The translations under genes were made by a program, and so were the position numbers. Under the pieces are notes generated by a model that was not told the origin of the DNA, made no database searches, and saw only the letters and a list, made by a program, of their open reading frames with translations. A stretch of 64,000 nucleotides of DNA from Microglena sp. YARC. Its lineage: Eukaryota > Chlorophyta > Chlorophyceae > Chlamydomonadales > Chlamydomonadaceae. Positions 1 to 10,464 of the stretch are shown one piece after another. The DNA lies in assembly GCA_022414725.1 (NCBI GenBank), contig CM039463.1, positions 23,988,910-24,052,909 on the forward strand, written 5' to 3'. Position 1 is the first letter of the stretch. Each line of letters opens with the position of its first letter.

Positions 1-1425
1 GAGCAAGAGGTTCTGTTTGGTGATGCGCAAGATGTCCAGCTGTACCGGTGAGTTTGCAAGTCGGGGGATTACGTGTCAGGGAACAGGTGACCAGGTTCAG
101 GAGTTGAATTAAGGCTTTGGGTGTGGAGAGGGCTTCATCACCGGTGTTGGCTGACAAGGACGGAAGCGCTGCCGAGCAAGAGCTTCTGTTTGGTGATTCC
201 CAAGATGTCCAGCTATACCGGTGAGTGTGCAAGTTAGGGGGATATGTGTCAGGGTCAAGGAAATTCATTACGGCTTTGGGTGTGGAGAGGCCCTCGTCAC
301 CGGTCTGGGCTAAGAAGGACGGAAGCGCTGTGGAGAAAGAGCTTCTGTTTGGTGATGCGTAAGATGTAACATATAATATATAGTATATGTAAGATGTCCA
401 GCTCTGCCGGTGAGTTTGCAAGTTGTGGGATGACGTGTAAGGGACCAGGAGACCAGGTTCAAGGATTTTATTAAGGCTTTGGAGAGGCTCTCATCACTGG
501 TGTTGGCTAAGAAAAGCGAAAGTGCAGCAGAGTAAGAGCTTCTGTTTGGTGATGCGCAAGATGTCCAGCTCTACCGGTGAGTGTGCAAGTCGGGGGAATA
601 CGTGCCAGGGATCAGGTGACTAGATTCAGGGATTTTATTACGGCTTGGGGTGCGGAGAGGGCTTCATCAGCGGTGGTGGCTAAGAGATGGAAGCGCTGCG
701 GAGCAAGAGCTTATGTTTGGTGATGCACAAGATGTCCAGCTCTACCGGTGAGTTTGCAAGTTAGGGGAGTACGTGTCAGGGACCAGGTTCAGGGGGTTCA
801 TTACGGCTTTGGGTGTGAAGAGGCCCACATCTCTGGTTTTGGCTGAGGCGTGTGTGAGCGCCACAGAGCAAGAGCTTCTGTTTGGTGATGCGCAAGATAT
901 AATATGTGTAAGATGTGCAGCTCTAATGGTGAGTTTGCAAGTTGGGGGAATACGTGACAGGGACCAGGTAGCCAGGTTCAAGGGGGTCATTACGGCTTGG
1001 GGTGTGTAGAGGCCCTCATCACTGTTTTGTCTAAGAAGAGCGTGAGCGCTGCGGAGCAAGAGCTTCTGTTTGGTGATGCGCAAGATGTCCAGCTGTACCG
1101 GTGAGATTGCAAGTTAGGGGAATACGTGTCAGGGACCAGGTTCAGCGGTTTCATTGAGGCTTTGAAGAGGCTCTCATCACTGGTGTTGGCAAAGAAGGAC
1201 GGAAGCGCTGCGGAGCAAGAGCTTCTGTTTGGTGATGCGCAAGATGCTCAGTTGTACCGGTGAGATTGCAAGTTAGGGGAATACGTGTCAGGGACCAGGT
1301 TCAGAAGTTTCATTGAGGCTTTGGAGAGGCTCTCATCACTGGTGTTGGCTAAGAAGGACGGAAGCGCTGCGGAGCAAGAGCTTCTGTTTGGTGATGCGCA
1401 AGATGTTCAGTTGTACCTGTGAGTT
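1..1425 (+). repeat. Tandem array of nine exon-plus-donor units
   Basis: A unit of about 157-197 bp repeats nine times; its coding-like core (GAGCAAGAGCTTCTGTTTGG) starts at 1, 174, 333, 530, 701, 866, 1054, 1213 and 1372. Each unit has a short coding-looking segment (reads as ...AEQELLFGDAQDVQLY), then a strong donor (CCG|GTGAGT), then a G-rich spacer, then a possible acceptor (TTGGCTAAG|AAG). Only the last unit is followed by a good polypyrimidine tract and acceptor (1526) leading into a long open exon. So the array is a tandemly multiplied internal exon with its 5' splice site, not a plain satellite. The candidate exon is 65 nt (not a multiple of 3), so including two copies would shift the frame. 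Confidence 0.75.
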
Positions 1426-2118
1426 TGCAAGTTAAGGGAATGCATGTCAACCACACCTACTCCAGCCCCCATTACCCCAACCTCACTAACTCCAGCACTG
1501 CTTTACACCTACCCTCTCTCTCGCAGAAACATGATGGCCAAGCAGCTCTTGTCTCAGAACCCAGCCCTTCATCCCAAGATCTACATGCACAAGCTAGCTG
1601 GGGTATATTACCTACGCCAGGACAGCCCCCCCATAGCATCGCCCCAGGACCACTCTCGCACGCGCACTCGGGCCCCGAAGGGCTCCTCCTCCCAGATGAG
1701 CGGCACGCATGCCCTTCTAGGAAGGGAGTCGAGTTCGAGCAGTCTGCTGTTTGAGTCTCAACATGGGCACCCATCCAGTTTAGACACCTCCCCCCGCCAC
1801 ACGCCCTCTCCGCATACGCCCCTAGACACCCTCCCCACGCCCACGGCTACACCACCACCAATGGCCATAGATAGGGCAGGACTGACCAAGGGCCCCAAGG
1901 CAACCCGTGGTGCACCCAAAGACCCCAAGCCAAGCCAAGCCGTGTCCAAACACGCCAAGCCAAGCCAAAGTGGTGCGTCACCAGCCTGGGTGTTGGAGGG
2001 CAGATCTCAAGCTCCAGTAGAGGTCAGCACAGATCTCCTAGGCCGCCCTATTCCTCAGGCGGTGCCAACTGCCTATGCCTTTCCCCACAGTGGCTTCTCA
2101 CACCGAAACAGGCTCTAG
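1354..2118 (+). CDS. 3' end of an unrecognised gene (two exons)
   Basis: Exon a is about 1354-1418 (acceptor TTGGCTAAG, donor CCT|GTGAGT). Exon b is 1527-2118 (acceptor CTCTCTCGCAG). Joined, the frame reads through DAQDVQLYLNMMAKQLLSQN and HKLAGVYYLRQDS, which looks like ordered protein. It then becomes a Ser/Pro/Thr-rich low-complexity tail and stops at 2116-2118. The tail's last ~50 residues come from a 90 bp repeat that recurs at 2.64-2.99 kb, so the true end may lie elsewhere. I do not recognise the family. Upstream exons lie left of the window. The splice model is inferred; the start of exon a is the least certain part because eight near-identical copies precede it. Confidence 0.45.
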
Positions 2119-2158
2119 GCCTGGCACCCAAGTTTCCATGATGGGGCCCTGGGCCTAA

Positions 2159-2562
2159 ATAGATCATAAATAGTTCGCCTTATTACGAGGCGTGAGGTTG
2201 AGGGGGCCAGCCCGTTTGCTTTCACTGGGGCCAACCACCAATAGGGGGGTGGGGTGGGGGTGGGGGTCCATGATGGGGCCCTGGGCCTAAATGTAATGCA
2301 ATTAACAATAATGATATTTGAATTGAGAATTTAATCATCGAGACTGATATGAACAAAAATGATAACAGTATTTGCAATGATAAGGTAGAAGAGGTAGAAG
2401 AGGTAGAAGAAAAGGTAGACTTGACCTAACTGTTGTGCAAGTTATTGCATTGGTGTGCACGACGAGCCCATTCTAAATAAATAAATAGTACGCCTTATTT
2501 CAAGGCGTGAGGTTGAGGGGGCCAGCCTGTTTGCTTGCACAGGGGCCAACGCCCAAGCCTAC
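2159..2562 (+). repeat. Two copies of interspersed repeat R1
   Basis: Copies at about 2159-2252 and 2475-2562 share a core (GCCTTATTACGAGGCGTGAGG, then GTTGAGGGGGCCAGCC and TTTGCTTGCACTGGGGCC) preceded by an AAATAAATA-type tract. Other copies are at 12756-12843 (+) and, reversed, at about 43671-43725 and 43745-43795. This is a short interspersed element, possibly a SINE or the 3' end of a LINE. Between the two copies the sequence is A/T-rich with a GGTAGAAGA microsatellite near 2385 and no gene. Confidence 0.6.
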
Positions 2563-2639
2563 TACCAGCCCATTCAGATTTGGAATTTGCATCCCAGGCA
2601 GTATAAGCATATAGCTAAGTGGAGCGTTAGAGTGTACCC

Positions 2640-2995
2640 AGCCTGGGTGTTGGAGTGCAGATCTCAAGCTCCAAGAGATGCATCACCAACATCCTTTGTG
2701 TGTCCATGCACGCCAAGCCAAGACAAAGTGGTGTGTCACCAGCCTGGGTGTTGGAGGGCAGATCTCAAGCTCCAAGAGAGGTCGGCACAGACCTCCTAGG
2801 CCGCCAAACCAAGCCAAGTGGTGCGTTGCCAGCCTGCGTGTTGGAGGGCTGATCTCAAGCTCCAGTAGAAGTCAGCATCAACCTCCTGGGCCGACAATCC
2901 AAGCCAAGCCGAAGTGGTGCGTTACCAGCCTGCGTGTTGGAGGGCAGATCTCAAGCTCCAGTAGAGGTCAGCATCAACCTCCTGGGCATTCCTCA
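2640..2995 (+). repeat. ~90 bp tandem repeat
   Basis: About four units share TGTTGGAGGGCAGATCTCAA followed by GCTCCAGTAGAGGTCAGCA and CCAAGCCAAG. The same unit lies inside the last exon at about 1957-2045, so this is an array seeded by exon sequence. Short open frames across it are repeat-derived. Confidence 0.6.
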
Positions 2996-3076
2996 TTCCA
3001 CCCTAACTGCCATTTCGTTTCCACACAATTGCTCCTCACACCAGACTGGCTGGAGGCCTGGCCCCCAGCCCATGAT

Positions 3077-3282
3077 CCCTGGGTTTTTTCGTGCGACGCG
3101 CCGCAACTAAGGCGACTTGGTGCGACCCCAGTGCGATGCGCTGCCCCCCAAACCCCGTTGAGTACAAAATGCGGAGCCCGGGGGGTTCGGCCGTTCGGGG
3201 GGGAATTACTGACTAGTTTAGACGGACCCATACGTAGCCAGGCTGCAACAGAATGGGGCCACACCGCACAAATAAAACAGTG
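3077..3282. mobile_element. 206 bp MITE (family M1) with 8 bp TSD
   Basis: The exact direct repeat CCCATGAT flanks it at 3069-3076 and 3283-3290. The ends are inverted: left ...TTTTTTCGTGCGACGCG, right (reverse complement) CACTGTTTTATTTGTGCGGTG. The interior contains GACTAGTTTAGACGGACCCAT. A related copy, with the interior inverted, is at 49134-49328. An 8 bp TSD suits hAT or KDZ-type elements. Confidence 0.65.
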
Positions 3283-3283
3283 C

Positions 3284-3465
3284 CCATGATGGGGCCTTGG
3301 GCCTAATTGGGCCTTGGGCCTAACTAGCCTCGGGCCTAAATGGGCCTGACTAGGCTTGGGCCTAAATGGGCTTGGGCCTAACGGGGCCTAACTAGGCTTG
3401 GGCCTAACTGAGCCAAACTGGGCCATGGGCCTTTGGCCTAACCGAGCCTTCGGCCTAACTGCTAT
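3284..3465 (+). repeat. GGGCCTAA-type minisatellite
   Basis: Degenerate tandem units of GGGCCTAA(A/C)T(G/A), with variants such as CTTGGGCCTAAATGGGCC. It follows directly on M1's target duplication. No coding potential. Confidence 0.6.
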
Positions 3466-3589
3466 GCATGTCCTTATTGGATTGATGAGTACTCTAGAGG
3501 TCCTGCCCATTCATTTTTAAATTTGAATCCCAGGCAGTACAAGTGGTAGGGGAGCCTCAAAATCGGAAGTCATTCCAGATGGTGCTTTT

Positions 3590-3690
3590 GTTTTTAGTCG
3601 TGGAAGGTATTTCACCCCAGGAGGTGGGTCTCCCGACACAAACCAGCGACACCGAGGATTCAGTTCGAATATGTGACAAGTGCATAGGGT
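3590..3690 (+). repeat. SINE-A copy
   Basis: Core TATTTCACCCCAGGAGGTGG, then GTCTCCCGACACAAACCAGC and GAGGATTCAGTTCGAAT. The last part resembles a pol III B box. Other copies: about 12010-12075 (+), 12420-12560 (+), 36300-36410 (+), 34133-34215 (-) and 47322-47425 (-). Six copies in 64 kb mark a dispersed, probably tRNA-derived family. The stretch 3700-4040 to its right is A/T-rich and shows nothing I recognise. Confidence 0.6.
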
Positions 3691-4047
3691 AGATTTATAA
3701 ATTAAAATATAATGTATTGATGTATCACATCCTAAAAATGCAATTGATAAGTACATGAACGTCATGTTGGTCATGTCTAAACCAAGGGTATGGTAACGGG
3801 CGCCATTTGGGGCAGAAGGCCTGTGGGCTTTGACTTATTATTAGGGAACGGTAACTACTTTAAGTGCTTGAAAATTAATTTTAACTAGTATTCTTATAGT
3901 GCCACACTAATATTAGTTTTTCAACTAATTAATTAGTTAGACAGCTTCAAGGCGTTTCCAGGTATAGACTTGTGCCTGCATTAGTTATGACTTATGAGTG
4001 TGCTATATCAGGGGGTAGCCAGTTGGACCGAAGGGACTTTTAATCCT

Positions 4048-4215
4048 AAATCATCTGGTTCAGAATTTGAATTTGAACCATACAGCCATCTGGTTCAGAA
4101 TTTGAATTTGAACCATACAGCCATCTGATTCAGAATTTGAATTTGAACCATACAGCCATCTGGTTCAGAATTTGGATTTGAACCATACACAGCCATCTGA
4201 TTCAGAATTTCAGAT
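4048..4215 (+). repeat. 35 bp tandem repeat, ~5 units
   Basis: Units of CATCTG(G/A)TTCAGAATTTGAATTTGAACCATACAG. Each unit has internal dyad symmetry (TTCAGAATTTGAATTTGAA), so it could form a hairpin. No coding capacity. Confidence 0.7.
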
Positions 4216-4332
4216 ATATAGATTACTCGTGGCACTTGCCCTGGCAGTGGAAACACCCCGGCCCTCAATAGACGATGGCTGTAAGGTTCAAACCATGGTT
4301 CAGATGGCTGTAAGGTTCAAACCATAAAAGAA

Positions 4333-4565
4333 AGATTACAAGGGGCTCATGTCCTAGCAGTGAAACAACACCGCGCTAAAGTCGGACTCAAGAAACCACC
4401 TGCCGTCTTCCGGCAGCGGGGAAACCAAAAAGAAAAGATTACAAGGGGCTCATGTCCTAGCAGTGAAACAACACCGCCCTAAAGTCGGACTCGAGAAACC
4501 ACTCGCCGTCTTCCGGCAGCGGGGCTCGAACTCCGGTGGCCGAAGCCGTAACCACCGGGGAAACC
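4333..4565 (-). repeat. tRNA-derived SINE-B, partly duplicated
   Basis: The block GATTACAAGGGGCTCATGTC ... GCCGTCTTCCGGCAGCGGGG occurs twice here (about 4333-4420 and 4437-4525) and again at 56773-56865. On the minus strand the fuller copy gives GGAGTTCGAGCCCC (B-box like), preceded by a D-arm-like segment around GGTTACGGCTTCGGCC. This is the head of a tRNA-derived SINE. Open frames across such units are artefacts. Confidence 0.5.
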
Positions 4566-4913
4566 AGAGAGAGAGGATATAGTTACATACTCAGCAAAAA
4601 TCAATGCCGAGACTGAACAGCGCCGAGGCAGCTGGACAGTTTTATAGCAGTGAGGGTTTGGGCAACATACCCCTCAAAACCTGGTCTGGGAGGTGACCTC
4701 CAAAAAAGCGTACGAAAGAGCAAATAAAAGGCTTGACAACAAGCAATGCGAACTACCAAGGCATAGAGGAACCATCGCTTTCAATACCGGTATAACGTGA
4801 TTCCTATTTAGGCAGAGACTTAGGCATTCCAGCAAGAAGACCTTGACGAGTCGTTAAAATGTCGGGTTGAGACCTGAACATGTCCCCAATCGGTATGAGT
4901 TCGAATCCTGTCA

Positions 4914-5161
4914 TGTTACAGACCGGTTCTCCCGGCTCAGCTAGAGTGTCTTGGGGCGCCAGGCCTTCCGCTTGGAAGCTTCCATAGTAGTGCCTCCGCC
5001 CGTTAGGGCCGGCACTTACCGGCGGCAGTACCCTGAGGTACTGTCGCCCTTTCCCTTCTTATCCTTCCCTTGTCGCTTGACAAGCTATCACGATTGTAAG
5101 CTCAGCGCCCTAGTCCATTCCCTGTGTCAGTACTAACGATATAATACTCCGGAAAGCTAAA
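4914..5161 (+). repeat. 5' LTR
   Basis: Begins TGTTACAGACCGG and ends CTCCGGAAAGCTAAA. The left flank carries TSD TGTCA. Just left of it (about 4850-4913) is a tRNA-like stretch ending GAGTTCGAATCCTGTCA, whose B-box-like motif abuts the insertion; a folded tRNA is not convincing. Confidence 0.9.
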
Positions 5162-5328
5162 GGTTATTGCTCATCACTGCCGTCCCGTGTTCCACTGCAA
5201 CAGACTTGAGCGCATCAAGCCTGTTACCCTGTCCGTAGATCCCGAGCTCCCGCGCACCTGCAGTGCCTTCTACAGTTGCCGCCGCAACAACCGAAGGAAA
5301 AGGATCCCAGTTGCAGAATCTTCTCTGA

Positions 5329-6945
5329 TTGCTAGGCACCCCGCTGGACACCAGCCCCCATCAGTCTACCCAAGACCCCGCTGGACCGCCAGTACGTTGC
5401 CCCCGCAACACCAACCACCCCACTGCGTCAACCCATCGTCCCCTCTCCCTAATCCCGCCATCCCCTAACCTCTCCGGCCCCGCAAGCCAAATCTCCTGCC
5501 CAAAGCCCCCCCCCCCTCCCTTCCTTTCCCTCATCTTCCCGCCATCCTCAAGAATATCCAGTTCTTCCGACTTCTCCACTGCTCTCTTTCGTCACCTTCG
5601 CACCTCCCCTACCTCAACCCAAGCCGCCGCAATGCTCCAAGCGCCATATGATGGTAAGGGTGGTTACGATGCATTCGTCGACTGGTATACGAACCTTGTA
5701 GCACCTCTGCTCATCAGATCATCAGTTTTCTCAGTTATCGACGCCGATCTAGATTATCAGCCCATTGATGAACCCTCAAATGGCTATCACTACCTCAGGA
5801 ACAGCAGAATCACACCTGTATCCAACTACATGGCTATGAACCATATTCTGCAAAACTGCACCCCACCCCTTGCTGCTATCATAGACGCGCGTACTAACAA
5901 CGCAGCCAGAGCTCTGCGCTATATTCGGCAAGATTGGGGCCAGGGGTTCTACTTAATGCCGACCGTCACAAAAGGCGTAAACCCCTATTACGACTCATAC
6001 ACTATTCTAAATCCTCCTATCTGCGACATCTACCCAGCCTCTGCCCAGGATGATGCTGTCCCCCCTTCCACCCCTGTTCATCAACCACCTGCATCCTCGT
6101 CTGACAACGACGCATCTACTGAACCACCTTCGCCAACCTCGGACGGGGAGCCATCCGACATCCGAGCTTTCCAAGATGCAGCAGTAGCCGCGGATCTGGT
6201 GAGCAGGGCCATCCCTATGCTCAGTGCATTTGGGATCAATGTCCAGATTGATGCCCAAGTATTACCCTCCAACAGACGTCAGAATCCCCAGCAGGGTCTG
6301 TGGTCACCAGTTTCTCCCCAATGCACCATATGTACAGGGTTTGGACACACTGCCTCCTACTGTCCGAACCTCTCGCCATATGCATCGCAAATCCACAACT
6401 GCGCAAACTGTGGTGGATCCGAGCACCACGAGGGTCAGTGTACTAGCTGCCAGAGACCAAGCAGCCCGTCACTTGAGCCTCACAAGAACAAGCTGACAGA
6501 GGTCTGCATCAACTGCAATGGCAGAGGACACTATGGAAAGCAATGCTTTTTATCAACCCCAGTCGACCCTACAAGCACAACCTGTACAAACTGTAGAGGA
6601 TATGGGCATCAGGATTCAATCTGCTCAAACCCCTGCCAGATGACTCCCACACTGGAATCTCCACCGCACAGCTCTGGAGACAACTCTGGAGATGAAGGCA
6701 CCACCGGTGAGAAATCTGATACCACTGACTCTGAGCTAGGAAAGTGCCCCTCCACTCATGAGACCTCCTCCAGTGACCTATCTTCTTGTTTCCACGGCCA
6801 TTGGTGTTTAACTACAGACACCATCTACCACATGACCTCAAATGCTGATTGCCTTAGGCTGGACCAGGATTACCCGTATTTCTATTTAATTTTGTATATC
6901 CTATGTGAAGAAGGATACATCCCCTTGGATATGGTTTGCAGTTAG
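5329..6945 (+). CDS. Gag-like protein with four CCHC zinc knuckles
   Basis: 538 codons from the first ATG; an internal start at 5632 (MLQAPYDGKGGYDAF) is also plausible because the first ~100 residues are Pro/Ser-rich. After a structured segment (about residues 102-215) and an acidic Ser/Pro linker come four knuckles of C-X2-C-X4-H-X4-C type: CTICTGFGHTASYC, CANCGGSEHHEGQC, CINCNGRGHYGKQC and CTNCRGYGHQDSIC. That arrangement is typical of retrotransposon nucleocapsids that bind RNA. It lies just inside the 5' LTR, where gag belongs. No protease motif is visible in this frame. Confidence 0.8.
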   Translation: MLGTPLDTSPHQSTQDPAGPPVRCPRNTNHPTASTHRPLSLIPPSPNLSGPASQISCPKPPPPPFLSLIFPPSSRISSSSDFSTALFRHLRTSPTSTQAAAMLQAPYDGKGGYDAFVDWYTNLVAPLLIRSSVFSVIDADLDYQPIDEPSNGYHYLRNSRITPVSNYMAMNHILQNCTPPLAAIIDARTNNAARALRYIRQDWGQGFYLMPTVTKGVNPYYDSYTILNPPICDIYPASAQDDAVPPSTPVHQPPASSSDNDASTEPPSPTSDGEPSDIRAFQDAAVAADLVSRAIPMLSAFGINVQIDAQVLPSNRRQNPQQGLWSPVSPQCTICTGFGHTASYCPNLSPYASQIHNCANCGGSEHHEGQCTSCQRPSSPSLEPHKNKLTEVCINCNGRGHYGKQCFLSTPVDPTSTTCTNCRGYGHQDSICSNPCQMTPTLESPPHSSGDNSGDEGTTGEKSDTTDSELGKCPSTHETSSSDLSSCFHGHWCLTTDTIYHMTSNADCLRLDQDYPYFYLILYILCEEGYIPLDMVCS

Positions 6946-7499
6946 GACCTTTTACAAGTTATTTAATGTCGTGTAGCATGTCCATCCTTCTGTAAGCTGA
7001 GCCTTCTCTCCCCATGCCCCAAATGGAATGTAAATAGGCTATTGACATTGCACACACGCCACTAGACTATAGCTTTAAAAAATGAAAGTGAACGGACCAA
7101 GTAGCAAGCTTTGTTTGGGTAGCCACATGGCATGTTTGGGGCATGTATGGAGTACATATACATAATAGGTAGAGCTGCCAGATGTGTGCCCTGGGCCACA
7201 CACTTGCCAGTATGAGCCAGATTACCCTACCTAAGCAGCCCTATTTGGGCATACCAAGATTAGAATCACACATGGTGTCCATGAGGCATATCCAGACCTC
7301 CCCGCCCACATTTGTGTGTACTCAATGCACCCCCCAAGTATGCCATGTGGCTACCCAAACCAACCTTCCAACTTGGTCCGATGACTTCACCATTTAAACG
7401 TCGCATCCCGGTTATAGATCACCAAGCGGGGCCGGCCCGAGTGCCGATCTCACGCGACCACCGTGCCTGGCCTTAGACATGAAGAAAACTGAGAGGGTA

Positions 7500-8430
7500 G
7501 AGGACACGCTCAGCCTAGGTTACATTACATTACATTACATGTTAAAGTCTACTTGACACCGCGAGGGTATATGAGACTCTATGCTTTAAACAAAAAGAAA
7601 AAGCACCCACAAAGCAAAAAACCCCATTACATCAGGGGTGTGTCGAGGACAAACAAACCAAACTCCCAACCACCGTTTTGGTGGCGTAGGTATTAAACCC
7701 CTTAGAGCCGGACCCAGATCTCAACCACTTACAGTGGCGGAGGTAAGAAGCTAACAAATGAGAAGTCACAAGAAGAAGAAAAAAAGGGATGATAAATTAC
7801 GGTGCCACTAAGCAGTCCAGGGCTTCCTGTCTTGCTCTTCTACAAGTAGAAAGATAGTCGGCTAGGTTGCTCCAAAAAGACTTAGTGCCATTTCCATTCA
7901 TAAAGGTTCTGAATGTGGAATCGCAGAATTCCACATTCCATACGGTTAAGTTGGTATCCTCATGGACATGCCTATAAATATCTGTAAACAGCTTCTGGTA
8001 GCGGAGGCGAATATCATTATAAAAAGGGCACTCAAACATATGCATTTCATCCTCAGGTTTTTGGAACCCACACATTTGACAGTGTCTCATTGAGCGAGGG
8101 ATGTGTGCTCTATCCACCACCCTCATTCTTTCTGTGTTCAGCCAATGGGAACCCATTCTAAACTGTGCTATAGAACGAATCTGATCCTGCTTATGTAAGG
8201 CGGATGTAAAGGGAATCAAGCCATTTTCATCATTGCTGTTGGCTGCGAACCATTTTTGGTATCGGAGGCGTTTAAAGCCAACCCTTCTCTCATCAGGGAT
8301 GTCTCTAACTGCATTGGTTGTGCAGAAATGGTGCGGTAACTGCATAGGTTGTGCAGAAATGGTGCGGTATGGAAGATGAAATTCGCCAGAAACGTCGATG
8401 GGGTTGGTTACAAGGGTAACCATACGGGTA
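7500..8430 (-). mobile_element. 5'-truncated LINE nested in the LTR element
   Basis: Read on the minus strand: a reverse-transcriptase C-terminal frame (8423 to 7797), a ~260 bp 3' UTR, and an (ATGTA)n-type tail at about 7509-7540. The same 3' end and tail occur as a ~105 bp stub at 33486-33590. The upstream RT core is missing, as expected from incomplete reverse transcription. It separates the gag region from the Copia-like segment. Confidence 0.65.
7797..8423 (-). pseudogene. LINE reverse transcriptase C-terminus, zinc-binding domain
   Basis: 208 codons. Contains RHCQMCGFQKPEDEMHMFECP, a C-X2-C-X8-H-X4-C knuckle like the zf-RVT domain at the C-terminus of plant and algal non-LTR reverse transcriptases. 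The preceding FRMGSHWLNTERMR also fits that region. Only the C-terminal part remains; the catalytic domain is absent. A 31-33 bp duplication (GCAGAAATGGTGCGGTA...) sits at the 5' edge (8318-8372). Confidence 0.65.
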
Positions 8431-9083
8431 ATCCTGGTACGCCCTGCCTCATTAGGGTAACACCCCTCAACCCCCCAGTATCAGTCATTCCACCAGGCTC
8501 CCCAACACCAGTTATCTGCTCCTATTCTGGCACGGCTGTACTTCAGGGTATAGGACTTGTGGTGACACTCCTAGATGTCCTTCTTGTGCCCGTGTCTAAC
8601 TCCTTCAACCTCATCAGTGCCCCAGCCATCATGACCTATGATGATGACATACACATCCACACTGACTGTTGTACTGCACAGATTGAACTGCCCTACCAGC
8701 ATGGAGACGGCATGGTCTGCTACACCACTGGCCTGGAGTGCTCAGTATCATCAGCTAGTGGCCTCTACACCACAAGCCTGTACCAGCCATCACCGTTTGA
8801 CCACCCAGCCAATGACCTCCCTGATGACCCATGGTACCTTGAGCCCTACACCATGGTCCATCATTTGGATCCAGCAGGAAAGTCAAAGTGGAAGCAACGT
8901 TTCACTGCCTCCTCTCCTCCTCCTCCTCCTCCTCCTCCTCCTCCTCCTCCTCCTCCTCCTCCTCCTCCTCCTCCTCCTCCTCCTCCTCCTCCTCCTCCTC
9001 CTCCAACTCCTCCTCCCCCATCTCCACCCCCACCTCCTCCTCTTCTCCCTCCCCCTCCTCCTCCTTCTGTCTCTGACCCTTAA
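8430..9083 (+). pseudogene. Copia-like gag-pol remnant with (CCT)n tract
   Basis: In the frame 8349-9083, residues after the LINE junction read GTAVLQGIGLVVTLLDVLLV and VSNSFNLISAPAI. They recall the segment after the protease in Copia polyproteins (...LxDVLYVPxxxFNLISVxxL). No DTG/DSG active site is seen. The frame then runs into a pure (TCC)n microsatellite (about 8914-9003) encoding polyproline, which is not functional sequence. Assignment rests on a short motif. Confidence 0.4.
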
Positions 9084-9159
9084 CCCCTACCAACCCTACC
9101 CCATGAATCCTTACCCCGCCTAACCCAAAGGAAAAGACGCTCACTAGACAGAACAACCC

Positions 9160-10464
9160 ACAGTCCTGTTACATGCTGGAATTGTGGAGGATATGGCCAT
9201 ACCTCAATTATCTGTTCTAGCCCCACCACCAACCTTGCATTTAGAGCACCCAAAGTACCAATCCCTATCCCCCACAGGCCCCAACTGAGGAAGATCTCAA
9301 CGGTTTCATTCATGGTTTTTTGGACCGCCTCACTACCCCTGCAACACTCACTGACTCTAACAAAATCCTGCATGCACCACCAGGATTTCCACCAGAGCCC
9401 CTAGACTGGCCAACAGTCCAGGATCTGCCCTCAACATGGGCAGAATGTTGCAAAGCAGCTGGCTTCACTAACCCCCCCATCCTTCCTGCCCAACCTACTA
9501 TCCCTACAAAGAAAACCAGGTCGGCAACTAAGAAGCAAAATGCAGATGCAACAAAAATTCTTGGCCATCTGACTAAAATGCATGCCACCTTCACCCACAT
9601 GTACCACAGTGTCATCATTGCCCTCCAGACCAACAATGCATCCTTTCCCCACATCCAGCAGCCAGTAAAACCCAACCAACCACTTCCACCCAACAGCAAT
9701 ACACAAACCATATACACACCTGTTGGCATCACAGACTTCCACCCACCACCCCCTCCTTCACCAGACGACTTTGAACCTGATGACATCCCTAACAACAGCA
9801 ATGCATGTAGGCTCAGTTTCCAGTCCCTAGTAGGAACTCACCCAGGACACTACCCACTAGGTGAACTCATCACCATCCTGGAAAAGATATGTCAACCCAC
9901 AACGGTACCACCTCACCTCCTGGTCAACATGTTCAGAGTTCCCATGTACCAACCCATCACAGCATTTTTACACTATACCCAACCATCAGATCCCTACCCA
10001 ATGCCATCTGGTCAACATCAGACATGCCCAAACACCCAGCCACCATCATTTCCCCCCTTCATCTGTACACAAAAAGCTTGGCCAATCTAGTCCACCAGTA
10101 TGACACCTGCTCCCCACACATAAAGGACCAACTCAAGTGGAACATCTGTCTCCAGGCTGCCCTTGTTAATGCATACTCCATTGCAACTCACAGACAGCCT
10201 GGCATACTCCTGCAATCCCACCAGATCAGAGTTGATAATGAACCAAGTCCCTTTCTCATCTATGTTGATGAGATCGTTCTCCCCTGGAACCACCAAGACT
10301 ACTTCATCCTCAACTCATTCCCACCTGAGTTCCACCCACTTCCTACTCCTGATCTGTGGGATGACTTCCACCAGTGCATCACCAAGAGGCTAAAGCAAGA
10401 TGGCTTCTACCAAGTGCCATACTTCCCAGGCAACCAAGCACAGGACCCAGCAGACCCAGCATAA
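9160..10464 (+). CDS. Second internal ORF region of the LTR element
   Basis: At 9177-9220 the plus strand reads CWNCGGYGHTSIICS, a fifth zinc knuckle. Two open frames follow: 9320-10090 (256 codons) and 9889-10464 (191 codons), in different frames. The first has LDRLTTPATLTDSNKILHAP and GHYPLGELITILEKICQP; the second ends LWDDFHQCITKRLKQDGFYQ. They overlap and look like one older frame broken near 9.9-10.1 kb. No match to RT or integrase motifs. Probably a second gag/NC-like product. Confidence 0.45.

Noticed and set aside
5329..6945. Zinc-knuckle ORF as a host RNA-binding protein (CNBP-like)
   Set aside because: It lies between matched LTRs with TSD and PPT, at the gag position, so it belongs to the retroelement.
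8902..9156. Long polyproline/polyserine/polyglutamate ORFs on both strands
   Set aside because: They are six-frame readings of an uninterrupted (TCC)n microsatellite.
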